Shown here: one piece after another, positions 12,220 through 25,645 of the stretch
How the letters are laid out: each line of letters begins with the position of its first letter
Position numbering within the stretch: position 1 is the first letter of the stretch
Position numbers and translations under genes: made by a program
From: Leptoclinus maculatus
Lineage: Eukaryota > Chordata > Actinopteri > Perciformes > Stichaeidae
NCBI GenBank assembly: GCA_032191485.1
Contig: JAVDOI010000012.1
Location: 8,761,135-8,825,134 of the forward strand
Direction: 5' to 3'
Length of the DNA: 64,000 nucleotides
The notes under the pieces: model-generated
What the model saw: only the letters and a program-made list of their open reading frames with translations
What the model was told of the DNA's origin: nothing
The model's database searches: none

Positions 12220-13291
12220 GACACACATGCAAAAACACACATATCCACTTTCTTCTCACACACATATTCCTGTATGCATGTGCAAAGAAGGTGAGCACAT
12301 ATAAAATGTCCGTGTGCTGGAATGTGTGTGTTATAATTAGTGTTAATTAGGCGCTTTGCAGAGTAAACAGCTCAGTAATGGCCTCCAGGCCTGCTTGTAG
12401 ATCAGGCAAGCCTGGAATAGACACAGGTGCCACTGCTGGGAGAGGAGAGGAGGGAAGAGGAGAGTTTTTCATTGACATCTCTAACCATAACAAATTTGGT
12501 CTGTACTGTGTGTGTGGAGTGAGTGGTCTCTGCATATGTATCAAAGTGCAGCTGCTGGCGTAAACATGGCGGTGATGATCCCGCTGCTGTGCTCACAGCT
12601 GCATCCCAAACCTCAATCCAAGCCCTCTGTAAATCACAAGCCTGTCCTGATTAGAGCAGAGCTGTTTTAACACATATGGACACAGGAGGCTGACAAGAAA
12701 GGCCTTAAACACACAGCTGGGTAAAGACTGCACAATTTTCACAACACTTATACATACTCCTTTAATCAAGTCTCTGTGTTTCTGTGTGTGGAACATTGCC
12801 ATAAAAACTGAGTAACACAGAGACCAATCAGGCAGATCGTTTTAAATAAGCTGTTCTAAATGGCACACCTCTGAGAACACAAAATCTGTCTTTTTTTAGC
12901 ATAGAGAGAGGATAGATGTTCTTGTGCGTCCAAGAAAGAGAGGCGGGGAGGGAGAGAGAGAAAGAGGAAAAAAAGAGAGAGAGAAAGTCACAGAAAAAAT
13001 GGCACACCTCTGAGGATTCCAAATCCATCTTTTCTCAGCTTCAAAGCACCAGTGACGTTTGGCCATCCATCACTAGGATGGGACAACTCAAAGAATTCCC
13101 ACATGGGGACACATTTGTTCTGACTCTCTCCTCGGGAAGTCTAAACACTCTTCGTGTGTGTAGGTGTGTGTGTGTGTGTGTGTGGCTGTTTCTTTATATA
13201 TGTGTGTTTGTCTGTGCTGAAGAAAGCCTATGCCTCAAAGGGAAACAAACTGTCTGAGAAAGGAAAGTTTGTCTTAGACGGCAGGCTTTAT

Positions 13292-13328
<37 letters not shown>

Positions 13329-14829
13329 CACAAGATCTTGCAAAGGAGGGATGTGGGGAGGTCAGGCAGGGCACTGCTATCTGTAAATCTATCTGCTGTC
13401 TACATATCAGCTTTCTCTTATGAGACTCCGAGTCCCATAATTCTTTGGCATTTCCTGATCAGTTTCCTTCCGCCATTGGCTGTTGTGGACCTAAGGAAGG
13501 CAACCTATCCTTATATGTGTGTCAATGGGTCAGAAGACAGAGAGCCGGTATGTGTCATGTTGAACAACATAACCTCCAGAGAGCTCATTCTGACTCCTTA
13601 TAGGAGTGTGTGTTTACCTTACAACCTCCACAACATGAATAGTTGACAAAGTATCACACTTTCAGAGCCCCGGCGCTAGGAAGTCATAGCACTGCCTGGC
13701 ACACCGTTGCACTTAGCAGTAGCATTACCATGGATTTAAATGCATGTTTGCCTGAAGACTTTCTAAAAAATAAGGCCTTCATGTATGAGAAAGAGGACAC
13801 AAAGAAATGTTATGTGCTGCTCACTCCTCTCTTTTCTCATCCCAACCTTTCTTTTTTTTTCTCCTCTCCTCTGTTCCAGGCCCGGAGGCTCGTCGTTGCA
13901 ATTAGAGCTCATCACATCATCAGGTGGACTTTAACTGCTGGTTACCCAGAGGGGAAAACATGACGCATCCAATGGCGATAAACAGATAATAAGCTTTCCT
14001 TGAAATTCCTCGAATGGAATTGCCCCCCCTAGAAACTGTTTACCGTTTACGAGACACGAACAAACTAAAATGCACACCCAGCCACTGCATCTGTTGACTT
14101 TTAAATGCGCCATGTTTCCCAGAAGCCCCTATGACTCAGGAGACCGTATATGTGGACTCCCTGCTGCTGGCTCATTATTGTTAGTATTCACGTTAGCTCA
14201 GTCACTGATGTGGTCTGACCAGACCTTAATGACCAGGTTATATTGAGAGCCAGGACAATATGGGAAATAGGTGCATGTCCGTTAGTATATGTGTGTGTGT
14301 TCTGGGAATTATGTCTCTTTGACCAGATGATGTGAGACAGAAAAGTCCGCCAGTGACTCATCAACAACACCAACCTACGTCTGCGACTTGAGTGCATCTA
14401 ATGACTCTGATTGCAACATGATTGTTAAAAGAAAAGTTTTCCTTGTGTGTTTATGTGCCTGGACTTGGAATCACAGCTTCTGCTTGACTGGCTTGGCTTA
14501 TGATGACTGAACGCAGTAAATGTGGTTTGAGGGGGGGGAAGTCTACTCTGTTAACTACCACGGATTATTAACCTCTATCTGTTCCTGGTTTTAAAGTTCA
14601 AAAGTCTGCCCATGAGGCTGTCTTAGTGGAGGCAACGCTTCATCATCGGCAGCAGGTTTGAATTTGTAGTGCTGCTTTGATTCACATGTCCTGAACGGCG
14701 ACCGCAAGGCCAGGCTCCATTTGTTTCATGTGCAGGCCAGTCAACCTCTTAGACCAGGAGTGCTGTAAATTTAATTCATCGTTTATATGCACATATAAAT
14801 AGCTTGGTGGTCACGTGTGGTGGACTCAC
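10511..14829 (-). other. Intron between the AAISEKDAN and TQSRMKL exons
   Basis: A 4.3-kb intron. It contains CA/GT microsatellites at 12181-12217, 13164-13184 and 13293-13325 and a purine-rich patch at 12941-12990. No coding sequence was recognised. A pyrimidine tract with a CAG at about 13850-13880 resembles a plus-strand acceptor, but nothing convincing follows. Confidence 0.85.
12181..12217. repeat. (AC)18 microsatellite
   Basis: A perfect AC array. Similar arrays of 21-33 bp occur at 13164-13184, 13293-13325 and 15486-15513. Confidence 0.96.
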
Positions 14830-14977
14830 CTGCTGTTTGAGCTGGTGCATGAGTTTGTCTTTCTCCCTCTTCAGGGCCATCACTTCTTCCTGGGATTTTT
14901 TCCTTTTGGAGGAGGATAACTCCAGCAGGGCAATGTTAGCATCCTTCTCACTGATGGCTGCCAGCAAAGCCTGCTGC
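14830..14977 (-). CDS. erc2: ERC2-like exon: ALLAAISEKDANIALLELSSSK block
   Basis: A 148-bp exon: one base completes Lys, then 49 codons, with a CCCCTCAG acceptor and a textbook GTGAGT donor. Residues read QQALLAAISEKDANIALLEL, then SSSKRKKSQEEVMALKREKD and KLMHQLKQQ. This is the best-conserved block of the ERC C-terminal coiled coil; differences from mammalian ERC2 as I recall it are few and conservative (QQ for QE, KRKKSQ for KKKKTQ, DKLM for DRLV). The contrast with the poorly conserved exons at 48367 and 60473 shows that constraint is very uneven along this protein. It splices in phase 0 to the TQSRMKL exon. Confidence 0.97.
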
Positions 14978-16450
14978 CTGAGGGGATGAGAGTGGGAAAT
15001 ATGGAAAGAAGCAACGGGAAAGAAGTAATGTTATTGTAAATGGACAAATATGTATTCCTAAAATAAAGATAAGAAATTGGAATGTAGAAATCTGTTCTGT
15101 AGTCAGACAACAGACAGGTAGACAGCACAGAGACACAGCTACAAAGCACCCACATCTGCAGCTGTGGGCCCGTTGTACATATTACAGATGTCAGAGCAAA
15201 CTCACTTATTCCAGAGCTCCTTAAACTCAGACAGAGATTCCACAGAAAAGAGGCAGACATCTTTGAAGTGGTCTGCTAAGTGCTGTATTAGTGGTACCTC
15301 AGTGTGACTCATGGACATGTAATAGGGTAATGGAGTCTAATAGAGTAGGCTAAGGAGGATATGACATCTTTCCCCTGTCCCCGCTGGTTACAACAGTGTG
15401 TGTGTGTCTGTGAGTGTGTATACGGACGGGGGTGGCAACGAACGACTGTCTACAGGTGCAGAGAAAACATACCACCGAGCTTCATCACACACACACACAC
15501 ACACACACACACAACCAGACGTACAAATATACACCCACAGGACTCAAGTGAATGCCTTGCGTAACCCTTCCAGAAGTCTGAGCCTTTGGAGCTGATAGGT
15601 GATGACTATCGTCGTCATCAAGCAGGATGTTGTAAATCCAGTGTTGTGACAAACACACATTCCACTTTTGTAAACACACGCAGAACCACAAACATATTAT
15701 CATAGATAGCCGGATATAAACCCCTCCTGTACTATGGCCATTGACCTAAAGCATACCGTAAAACTATGATTAAAAAAAACAGGAGGCACAAAAAGAGAAC
15801 ACACATTTATGTACGGTATACTGTAAGTGAATTCATGAATTGTTCATTATCTCTACAACCAGCCTAAATGCATCTGAATGTCAATTGCAGATGTCTCAAA
15901 CTGACTATCTAGTGTTTAGGCACTGAAGATATTTTAAGTTGGATAAACATAAAGTGGCCGAACACCAGACTCTTCAATCACATTTGAAATTGGGAGGGTA
16001 TTAAAGTAGCATGGTAAGGTATAATGTTTTGGTTTGTGTGAGGTGAGGGGTAGAAAATACACTTTGGATTTAATTAAAAATGTACCTGCATTTAGTTTTT
16101 ATTCCATGATTTAAGTCCCTGCAGAAATAACGCAATTGCGAAAATAAACATGCTGTACTCAGAATAAAGTCCTGCTGGTCTGGGACTCCACATTTGGTGT
16201 TTTTAGTACAATTATCTGCACGCCGCATCTGGATTCTCCCATTCAAGGCCATTAATAGGCCTTTGTGTGTTTTTGTGTGTGCTCAAGTGTGTGCTTGCAT
16301 GTTGTGCATGGGTTTGCGAGTGCATGCACGTGGGTTCTGACATGGATCGGAGCAACTAATCACACCATTAATCACAGAGCAGGACCAACGTGACACTTTT
16401 CGTCTCCCCACACCTTCACTGTTATTCCTTTTAATGCTCACTGTAATGGG

Positions 16451-16451
<1 letters not shown>

Positions 16452-16503
<52 letters not shown>

Positions 16504-16506
16504 AGA
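16452..16506. repeat. (AC)n microsatellite
   Basis: About 48 bp of perfect AC units followed by GCAC variants. Confidence 0.96.
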
Positions 16507-18007
16507 CCCACATTGGACTTGTACCAGAGCATGTGCTTTAGAATGCAGGTTTATTCTGCTTGACCCGTCCATTTACAATGTAAAAATGGGGCAAGAAATT
16601 CTTACAGTAAAAAACAATCAAGAAATTCACACATGAAACAACAGCGTCACTGATTTTTAAATCCCTCCACACCCAGTTCTATATCCATGGCCTAACAAAC
16701 CCAATGATTAATTTTACATGTTAGAGTATGGCACAGTGGAAATCGTAGTTCCATTCCTGTATCTTTGGCTGTGTCACAAGAGTAAAGAGGTGATGCGCAG
16801 AGTCATATATGGGCAAGGAATGCAGCACAATGTGTCGCTGTTCATAAACAATGTGTCAGATTAACAGCCCTACTCGCAGGATTGCCATCTTTACAGCACA
16901 CTGCCGGACAGGGGAACTCCAACATCAGGGCACATCCTAATAGTCTTATAGTCACACGTTTTCCTCTTTTAGCACTGACTGCATGCAAACACAGCTTGAG
17001 AATTGTGTCAATCTAAGTCAGTATGTGACTGTTAATAGACACAACATAACTGGAGACTGAGCTGAAAAACATACCATTGGGAATGGGACAACCTTTTTTG
17101 GAATAATTAGACAATCTAAGTGGGTTATGAATTAAGTGCAGGGCCTACTTAATTGAGTGCAGTGACAGGTTAGGGGCACTAATCCATCCATCTAGGGTCT
17201 ATCTAATCTGTGAACCAAACAAAGGCTCATTTTTTAAACACCCCCATTCATCAAATTGCCTCTGCTGAAACAACTGATGAAAGACACGGTTTTGGTGTTA
17301 CTTACCAAAAAAAGACAAGGATGTGATACTTTGTTGATTCCAGCTAGGGCTGCAGTGACACAGCCCATCTAAAAACAAGCCATACACAAAACCCAAGCTG
17401 TCTCTCTACGTTCTGACATTTTAGTGACATTGCAGCAATTGCAGATCTCTACAAGGAAGCTACACCAAAAAAATGTATCTTTTTATGACCAGAATGTGTG
17501 CTGCTGTTTGTGAAGACGTGGCTGTCACATCCATCACACGTGCACTCCCTAGCACAGGTACAGACTTTCAAACCTGAGACGTTCTGAGCCCGACTAAATT
17601 AAACCTCTGAACCAAAGTGGCTGCCATGCTTCAGTCCAAGCTAAATCACTTCCAGGCTCTAAATTAACACAGCAGATTAGAGAGCTGTCTCACTGTGGGT
17701 GCTCTCTGAGTTGTACTGCAGGATTGTACTGAGTGATGTCTTCCTAAAACAATAAAAAAAAGGGGCATTATTATGATTAGCCAGCCTGTAAACTTTGTCT
17801 CCCACATCCTCAATCAGTGATTGTGTGTGCATGGTGTGTGTGCCTGGTTGTGTGGCCTGACTCCTGATTAGTATTACTTACAGTCTTTGAACCTGAATCA
17901 CAGTGGAGTATTTAATCACATCTAATTTGAGTGGCCATTTGGCCTTAGTTGTTTTTTACACACTTGCAATGTACATGAATCTAGCGGACAGGATTCATCT
18001 ATCAGAG

Positions 18008-18010
18008 ACA

Positions 18011-18082
<72 letters not shown>
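18008..18082. repeat. (CA)37 microsatellite
   Basis: About 75 bp of CA units with one TA near the left end. Confidence 0.97.
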
Positions 18083-18084
<2 letters not shown>

Positions 18085-20556
18085 GACAAATGCTTGTACT
18101 GTATTGGCTGGCTGATCTTGGGGGTGAACCTCTTCTCTTTCCTCCCCTCTTTCCTCACTCCTTGCTTAACTTAGACTTGGCGAGTCCTGGACAAACAAAG
18201 GATTATCTTCATTTCTTTTCCGATTGAAAGGGGAGGCAATTAAATGTTTTTTTATGACAAACTTGTGATTCGTCCTAATAAAAGTCAGACCCCATGCACT
18301 AAAAAGTCATAAGGCACTCTAATAAAAGGACAAATGAATCATGCTGCTGGATGTCATGTAAAAATCTTGTGTACTTTACTTTTTCTATTTTATGAGATAC
18401 CAGTATATATGTTCCTCATATATACTTTTAGTAGTATAGATATAGTATTGAGCATGCAAGGCTCTGTGGAAAAGCATAGGCGGGACTGACATGAAATTCT
18501 CAGCTGAACTACAACATGTGATTCCAATTGAACCTTCATGGTCCCTGGGACATATTGAGACATTTGGATCTACAGAGGTGGGAGATGGATGGCTAAAGTA
18601 CATGACCATGCGATGAAAAGTGAGAGGAAAATAGGGGGGGGGGGGGGGGGCTGGAATGCAAAGAGCGGAATAAGAGAAGGGTAAGGAGATGTGAGGCGGG
18701 AGAAGATCATTCGGGACAAAAGAATAAAACATTAGGAGAGAACACTTTGTTTAAGACGTCTTTGAGGTGGGGCTGCTGTCGAAGGACTGTGATGTCACAG
18801 GGCATATGGGACATTGGCAGGCCAGACAGATTTCTGGGTGACGAGGGGTTAAGATGGGGTCAAGAGTGAGAGAGCGTAAACACAAATGCATACATTTGCA
18901 AAAAAACAAATTCAATGACAGCGGATGTTAGGGGAGGAGTACTGTGGCTGGGGAGTAGGAGAGAGAGCGCGGCAAGAACCAGGGGTTTAAGATCAAAAAA
19001 TAAAAGAAATGAAAAGAGATGAAGGCAATAGAAGAGAAGAAAGTACGTGTTTGACAAGAGTGTGACTGCCACCTGTGCTGCATGAGAGGAGAAAAGGGGA
19101 AGAAAAGGAGAGGAGGAAGGGAAGAAAGGAGCAAAGGTAAAGATTTAAGAGTCCCAGCCGACCCTAAATCAGCTCAGAGCACTCCATGTTGTTATTCCTA
19201 GGCGTCATGGTTGAGGGATATGTGTTTATAATTTGTGTTATGACTTACTTGAAATTATGAGTGTCGAGAGTCAGTGGGACAGAAACAGATGCGTCCGTGT
19301 GATGCCCGAGGGAACCATCAATACTGTCTGCCCCTAAGCGCAGCGTATGCATGTGTGCGTGCATTTGCCTGTCTGTACATATTTCTGCTTTCATGTCCTC
19401 ATGTGCATGTGTAATGTATTTTGTTAGCAAGAACATGGGGAGCCCACTAATATCTGTTCCCAGACCATCCATTATAAGGTCTTCTAGTTTGTGATCATGC
19501 CCTTCAACCACTTAACTGTCCGGCTCTGCAGAAACATTCCATGTGCATTTTATGGCCGTTCCTTGATTGTGAGTGTGAAGATGCGGCACAAGGCCGAGGG
19601 CCCCTGGCTCAGAGGTACTAGAGGCCTGTAGTGAGAGCAAGCAGAGGACATGAGAATGGGGCATGGTTGAGTGACACTATTATTTATGGCCTTGGAACAT
19701 TGTGTTATTTACAACTGAGGAGGTACGGAAAATGTCTATTTCTAACAAAAAACACACCCTGGCTTCGTTTGGAAAGCTTACTGCAAAGCCAATTCAGATG
19801 GTAAATCTGAGTTTCAAGTCTAAATGTGAATACAATGTTGTTTTTTTAGGTAAAGCCAAATTTTGGCTACCTTAGGCAGGATCGGCTCCATGCTAACCTG
19901 TAGCCGCTAACCTGAAGCCACATACCAGATGCACTTATTACCCACTTCCTTCCGAATGCTTGCCTGGATGAAAGGCTTTTTTTATCTTAATTGATAAGAT
20001 AGGATGTATCCATACCCACTGCAAATAAATCTTGCATGCCTGTCTTGTTTGAAAATGCATTTCAACTTGCAGCTATATTAGACATTACATGCTAATCATG
20101 AGCGTCAAGCAAGAATGCTAAACTACATGCAAACCTTGAGCTGGGCTTCCCAAGAACAATCCATGACAGCAGATGGTTCTCCCAGAACTGGGCCAGGTTG
20201 TGTGTGTTTTCACTTCACTAATAAAATATACAACCCACTTACTCTGCTCAACCCCACTCCCACACTAGTGCTCTGACCGGTGGAAGTGAGGGGGGGGGGG
20301 GGGGGTTTGGGGTGGTCTAATTGAAAGAGTATGCATCAGTTTTACAGCAACAAGAGGGAAAATACGAGGGGACAAAAATCAACAAATCTGCCAAAACTAG
20401 CCAAATGTTTAGAGTGGGAGCAGGGACGAGGAGAGATGGCTGACTGCTCCCAGAGATGAGCAGGACCAGACGGCCACCGCTGCATTCCAGCCAGAGAGAG
20501 GGGAGACAGATAGAGAGACCCAGACAGAGAGGAACAGAGAGAGAAACCAGGTGGCT

Positions 20557-20558
<2 letters not shown>

Positions 20559-20620
<62 letters not shown>

Positions 20621-20638
20621 GTGTGTGTGTGTGTGTGT
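20559..20638. repeat. (GT)40 microsatellite with one GC interruption
   Basis: About 80 bp of GT units broken once by GTGC. A purine-rich stretch precedes it. Confidence 0.97.
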
Positions 20639-20895
20639 TTGATTCCATAACCATATGAGCTGACAGCAAGTGTCTCTCATTTCTGTTGTTCAAAGTGATC
20701 TTGTGAGCTATTTTTTCTTTATGTCTTGATCAAAATAAGGTAATAGGCTGTTAGAAGGTAACAACTTTGAAGAGAACGACGTGTGACGGCGACAAAAAGG
20801 TGGAGGAGGCTGGTTCTTAAGTTCTTCCTCCCTCCTTCACCTCTCACCCATCCCTCCCTCATAGCCCCCCCCCCCCCCTTCCTCCTCCCTCATTC

Positions 20896-20939
20896 AGGGC
20901 GACACAGTGGTTCAGTGATTAGCACTGCAGCCTCACAGG
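20896..20939 (+). mobile_element. 5' fragment of a tRNA-derived SINE-like repeat
   Basis: AGGGCGACACAGTGGTTCAG followed by TGATTAGCACTGCAGCCTCA resembles the start of a widespread fish repeat (GGCGGCACGGTGGT...GTTAGCACTGTCGCCTCACAG) with an A-box-like core. The B-box part (GGTTCGAA) is absent, so this is a truncated copy. Confidence 0.5.
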
Positions 20940-22286
20940 AAGTGATTTTAACAAAACTGAAGCTGATCAATAAAATGATCAATGTTACGTCATAAAAGAA
21001 GTTCCAAATGGTATTTTGGAGTAACAACCGGAGCTGGTTCTCTAATAAACGATGTAAACACAGTAAAAACCATGTGACCTTCATCACTGATGGGCTCATG
21101 GATATTTTTAATATCAGCATTATTTACCGGTAATATAATTAAATTATTAACAGGCAGTTGTAAACTATAAAACATGTTTTCTTTGTGAATGCAAAGTGTC
21201 TCTCTGAATAACTGCAGGTAGTCGGGGCTTTAAGAATGTGGAGAAATCAGACACATGAGATTAAAAACACTGAAATAATACATCCTGTCTGAATGGGCCC
21301 AAGTTCAGGACCATTTACTATTTATTTTTATACATAATTAACAAGATAATAAAAGTAAATGAAATGTAAGCGAATTATGTAGAGCAGCTCATATCCAACA
21401 TAAATAACCTGAAAATCACTGCTCTCGATGACCAAACGGCCAAATAGCACAGAAGTAGTCGTCCTTTTAAAAGACGTCCAATAGTGTCAATGTAAACGGG
21501 TCAAATTATTGTTTTTAAAACTGACACCACTAATAGTTTAATTAATATTAATAGTGAGCAAAAAAAGCTGCTGCACAAGTGATGATGCAGTTGAAAAATC
21601 CACCAAAGATATCAAAATTCAGCAGAAGCGACCGGTGCAGCCTGCAAAGAATAATTGTATCTGTGTGCGTGTGTGTCGATATTAATCTCATAGTTGAAGG
21701 TATTCCCAAAAATGATGAACTATTCATTTAATAAACACAAGCTCTGGCTTTGACAGAACGACTGGAGGCTTAAAGCGTTCTCTCTCACTTCCAGTTCCAT
21801 TGCATCACCTTCTGAGGATCACCTAGGGGTCGGGTGGATTCCTGTTGTTGTAAAAACAGGATAGATAAATAAACAGGCCTCAGCGATGATTATGATGTCA
21901 CCGACAGCTCTTTCCCATTTGGACAAACTTGGGTGTCTCCATCTGTGCCGGTGTTTGCTTGAAGGCTTGTGTGGGCGTACTTTTTACTGTGCAACCTCGG
22001 TCTTTAACATCAATGCGAGAAAAACACAATAAACATCAGATTAGTCGAAGCATCTGCCAATCTCCAGAGCTGTCTGGCACAAAGCCCGCCTACCTGGCTT
22101 CAACCAATAAGGTGAGCCCTGACCCTAAACCTCCAGGGATCCAGCAGGGTTCTCCGTTCTCCTAAAGTTTGTTTTCTGTCTTTATCGCCTCTCAGCTGAC
22201 TGACAGTGTCTCCCCAAGGCACAAGAAACAAGACAGGGGGCTGTACTGTACCACACACGTGTAGGGCTCCCCTGCCTCGCAGTGAG

Positions 22287-22317
<31 letters not shown>

Positions 22318-22404
22318 GCAGCTGGGTTGTTTAAAGCTCCCTGTCATCTGAGAGAGGTAAGGGTCACAGAATGAGTAACACTGCTCCAGTCACACTACTG
22401 TAAG

Positions 22405-22450
<46 letters not shown>
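22287..22450. repeat. Two CA arrays about 90 bp apart
   Basis: CA arrays lie at 22287-22313 and 22406-22450, separated by unique sequence. Confidence 0.95.
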
Positions 22451-22451
<1 letters not shown>

Positions 22452-22744
22452 GGAGAGCGGAAGAAACATGCACACATATGCAGCATGTTAAGAAAGAGCA
22501 CTAAGGCCTCAGTATAAACACTGATGAGTTATGCCCTCTCCTCCCCACCCATCTTCTTTTTTTTTTTTACATCAAAAGATGACACTATACAGTATGTGGC
22601 AAAGGAGATGGTGTTTTGTTGAGGTCAACTGTTCCTTTACAGAATAATTATTTCGTATTATTAATTAATAATCTAGTCTAAAATATTTTTCTAAATACCC
22701 TATTATTTCCTAGAGTCAATTGTAACATTCCTTTTTGTGTGTCC

Positions 22745-22875
22745 AACCCTCCAATTTCATAAGTTAATCAATTTAAAGTGATGTAAAAGAAAGAAAAACT
22801 GAAAATCCTCACATCTAAAAAGTGTGATTAATTGCTTATCAGAATCATTATTGATCAGTTTGAGTGGCTGATTAT
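22745..22875 (+). repeat. Possible degenerate teleost repeat (AAATCCTCACAT type)
   Basis: GATGTAAAAGAAAG, GAAAATCCTCACATCTAAAA and the TAATTGCTTATCAGAATCAT region recall a common fish repeat that contains TCCTCACAT followed by GATTAATCGATTATCAAAAT. The match is partial and from memory. Confidence 0.3.
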
Positions 22876-24331
22876 TTAATTAATCATTTAATACCTTTAT
22901 ACACTTTTGAGGATTTTGCATCACTTTTTCAGTTTGGTTGCCTCTCGATGTGAAATTAAACAATGAAAACAAAGTAAGCTTTATTTGCAAAGTGCCAAAA
23001 GATGCCTGCAAAATATGACGTGCATCTCATATTAGATACAAACAGGAGCATTATTCTTTGCCCTCTTTTTCTGCACTACGGTGAGAGGAGCTACAGTTAT
23101 GCCTGTGCTGTAAACTGTCAGTAATGTAAACTGAAAATACCAGCAGGACACCTTCTGTGCTGCGTCATTTGAAGTAGAGGTCCTCTGTATAGTCTTGTGT
23201 GTTCCACCTTGTTAAAATAGCCATCTGTCAAACACAGCTCATCAGACAGGAAGGCCACCACAATGTGTCTCTCCTCCCATTCTTTAGCTAATCAAAGAGA
23301 GGAGCCTCTCATCGGAGGAGAGAATGGCATCACCTCCGCTTTGGACTTGAACCTCTTTATCTATCATTCGACTTCTCTCTACCTCTATCATTCTCTATTT
23401 GGCTTTGTCGTGCCCTATACTCACTCCAGAGTGGGGCTAAATATTAAGTTCAAGGAGGTTATGCAAACACGTTGAAACAGCCATCCTTGGCCTAAGTATT
23501 ACCCTGAACCCTTCAATTACCCGCCTTGCTTTCCTCTCTCCCCATTCCTCCTGCCTTTCCTGTCCTCTGTTCGGGTTCTCTCACTACGGTCAACTGCAGC
23601 CTTGGAATACAGCGCAGGGGCAGAGAGTACAACACAGTGGCGCAGTATTACACATACGGACACACACAAGAGTGCACCCAAAATACACAAGTACACACAA
23701 ACCGATGAAAGACGGGTCCAGAAAACTGTGGGAGCAAGTACCCCTAGTGTATTTTCTCTGTGCTCCAAATGTAGGGCCTGGCGGTGGACCACAGCTGAAC
23801 CACAGCCGACATGCGGTGGAATGGGAGGCCACCACACTCACTTCCCTTAAAGGAGCCATGGAGACACACACACACACACACATATGGTCGATCACAGACA
23901 CACACACGTATATATATACACACATGTTCAGCAATTTCCTGGATAGCACTGTCATGACGATGGGAGTCCATGTTTAAAAAGCGGTTTGAGGTGAAGGGAC
24001 AGATCTGTATGGGCTGTTTCCCACAATGCTTTGCCAGACAATTACACAAACCAATTAATGTGGTTACTATAGCACAGCTAGGACTTAACTCCGTGCAAGC
24101 CGAGTGTGCGTATATGAGCGTTTGAGAGAGAAAATGTGTGTATGCTCCTTTGGCCTGTATTACTCTAAAATTATAGCTTTCCTTGGAGCTTGGACAGTTG
24201 ATTTCCCGTCAGTGTGTAAAGGACACACAAGGTCATACTAACATTCACCCCACACTCCATCAGCCAATCACAGTTCTTTCCAATCACAGATACATGAGCT
24301 CAAGTATTATTTTAAACGGCATACCCGGAGA

Positions 24332-24354
24332 ACTACAATACCCACAATGTCTTG
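24332..24354 (+). promoter_or_regulatory. ZNF143/THAP11-like motif
   Basis: ACTACAATACCCACAATGTC followed by TTG fits the Staf/ZNF143 consensus ACTACAATTCCCAGAATGC with few changes. A shorter relative, TTTCCCACAATGCTTTGCC, lies at 24017-24035. Such motifs usually mark promoters, but no transcript start is evident here. Confidence 0.35.
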
Positions 24355-24683
24355 TGTGTGTTCCCAGCAGAGAGCTCCATTCATTTCACAGAATGAAACC
24401 TGAACCGTAACCAAATGTTGGGAGAGATGGGGTTTTTTAAAGTTAAAAAGTATATAGTGGTAAAATGTTTTCTTTTGTACAGTTACTGCAACATACATCC
24501 CTTAACAATGTGCACATAAATATATATAAGATATTCTGTCATGCTTTGTAATACACCCGGAAGAATGAGATGTTGTTGGCTATATATGGTACCAGTTTGT
24601 AATGAAAATAACTTGATGAAGGTCTGAAAACTGAAACCAAATCAGGCGCACCTATGGGAGTGAAAGAGATAATATGATACTAC

Positions 24684-24912
24684 AATGTAAAAATACATTA
24701 CAAGTAAAAGTCCTGCGCTGGCAAAAAAATGACTGTGTTGCCAGCCTTTTAATGCTGCACAGTAGCTGGTTGACTATAGCTGTCAAATAAATGTAGTGGA
24801 ATCAAAAAAGTACAGTGTTTTCAACTGAAAAGTAGTGGAGTCGAACAATTAAGTAACTAAGGAAGCATGAGTATCTTTACGTGCAGTGCTTGAGTAAATG
24901 TACTTACCACCT
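24684..24912 (+). mobile_element. Truncated percomorph repeat (AAGTAAAAGTCCTGC ... GAGTAAATGTACTTA)
   Basis: Three landmarks of a very common teleost repeat occur in the expected order: ACAAGTAAAAGTCCTGC, then AGCTGTCAAATAAATGTAGT with AAAAGTACAGTG, and at the end CAGTGCTTGAGTAAATGTAC followed by CACC. The middle is shortened relative to the versions I recall. No coding content was seen. It is probably a non-autonomous element; the class is inferred. Confidence 0.7.
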
Positions 24913-25283
24913 GCATGTGCAAGGCTGCATGCCCTTACATTACCACATAGATTGAGCACGCACACGCTCACACATCTGCTAATAATTAGCAATCCTCCGA
25001 TTCCAACCTTGGTTAATTTGGGTTTCTTTTAATGAAGGATGGTAAAAATCTAAGTAAAACTAAAAAGGCTCAAACTGCTCCGCTTTGTGTTGAAGCAGCA
25101 AGAAACACATGCTTTCTTTACAGTCTGCTACACAAACACACTCTGACCACATACTAACTTATACAGACTTCATTAGCCCAGCTTTAAAGTGCGTAAGGGG
25201 GAAAATATATTCAAAGCAAGAAATGAAGCAAGAGAGACAGAGACGCAGACATAGAGAGACAGACAGAAAGTCCATCTCTGTCT

Positions 25284-25327
25284 CACACACACACACACAC
25301 ACACGCATGCATGCACGCACACACACA
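25284..25327. repeat. CA/GCAC-rich microsatellite, with a second compound array 280 bp on
   Basis: CA units with GCATGCATGC interruptions. A (CT)n-(CA)n compound array follows at 25594-25640. Confidence 0.93.
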
Positions 25328-25593
25328 GTGGTCTAGGTAGGGTGGTGATTAGAGAATCTGTTGCCAGGTCCGGACAGGTTTGCTGTATATTTAAACGGAT
25401 CAGTGAGGATCATGGGATCAAAGAGTAACATGATTACTACCTGGCCTTCTGATAAAAATAACTCACTATTATTTCCCTGTCAATACACACATTTGGAAGC
25501 ACACACACATCTGAGCACGTTCACATAAACACAATTACACAGAGTAGACACAAAGATAGACACAAGAACACACATGCACACTCACATACACAT

Positions 25594-25645
<52 letters not shown>

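Noticed and set aside
13850..13935. Strong plus-strand acceptor-like pyrimidine tract with CAG followed by ARRLVVAIRAHHIIR and a GTGGAC donor-like site
   Set aside because: The open segment is short, without homology, and no partner exon was found on the plus strand.
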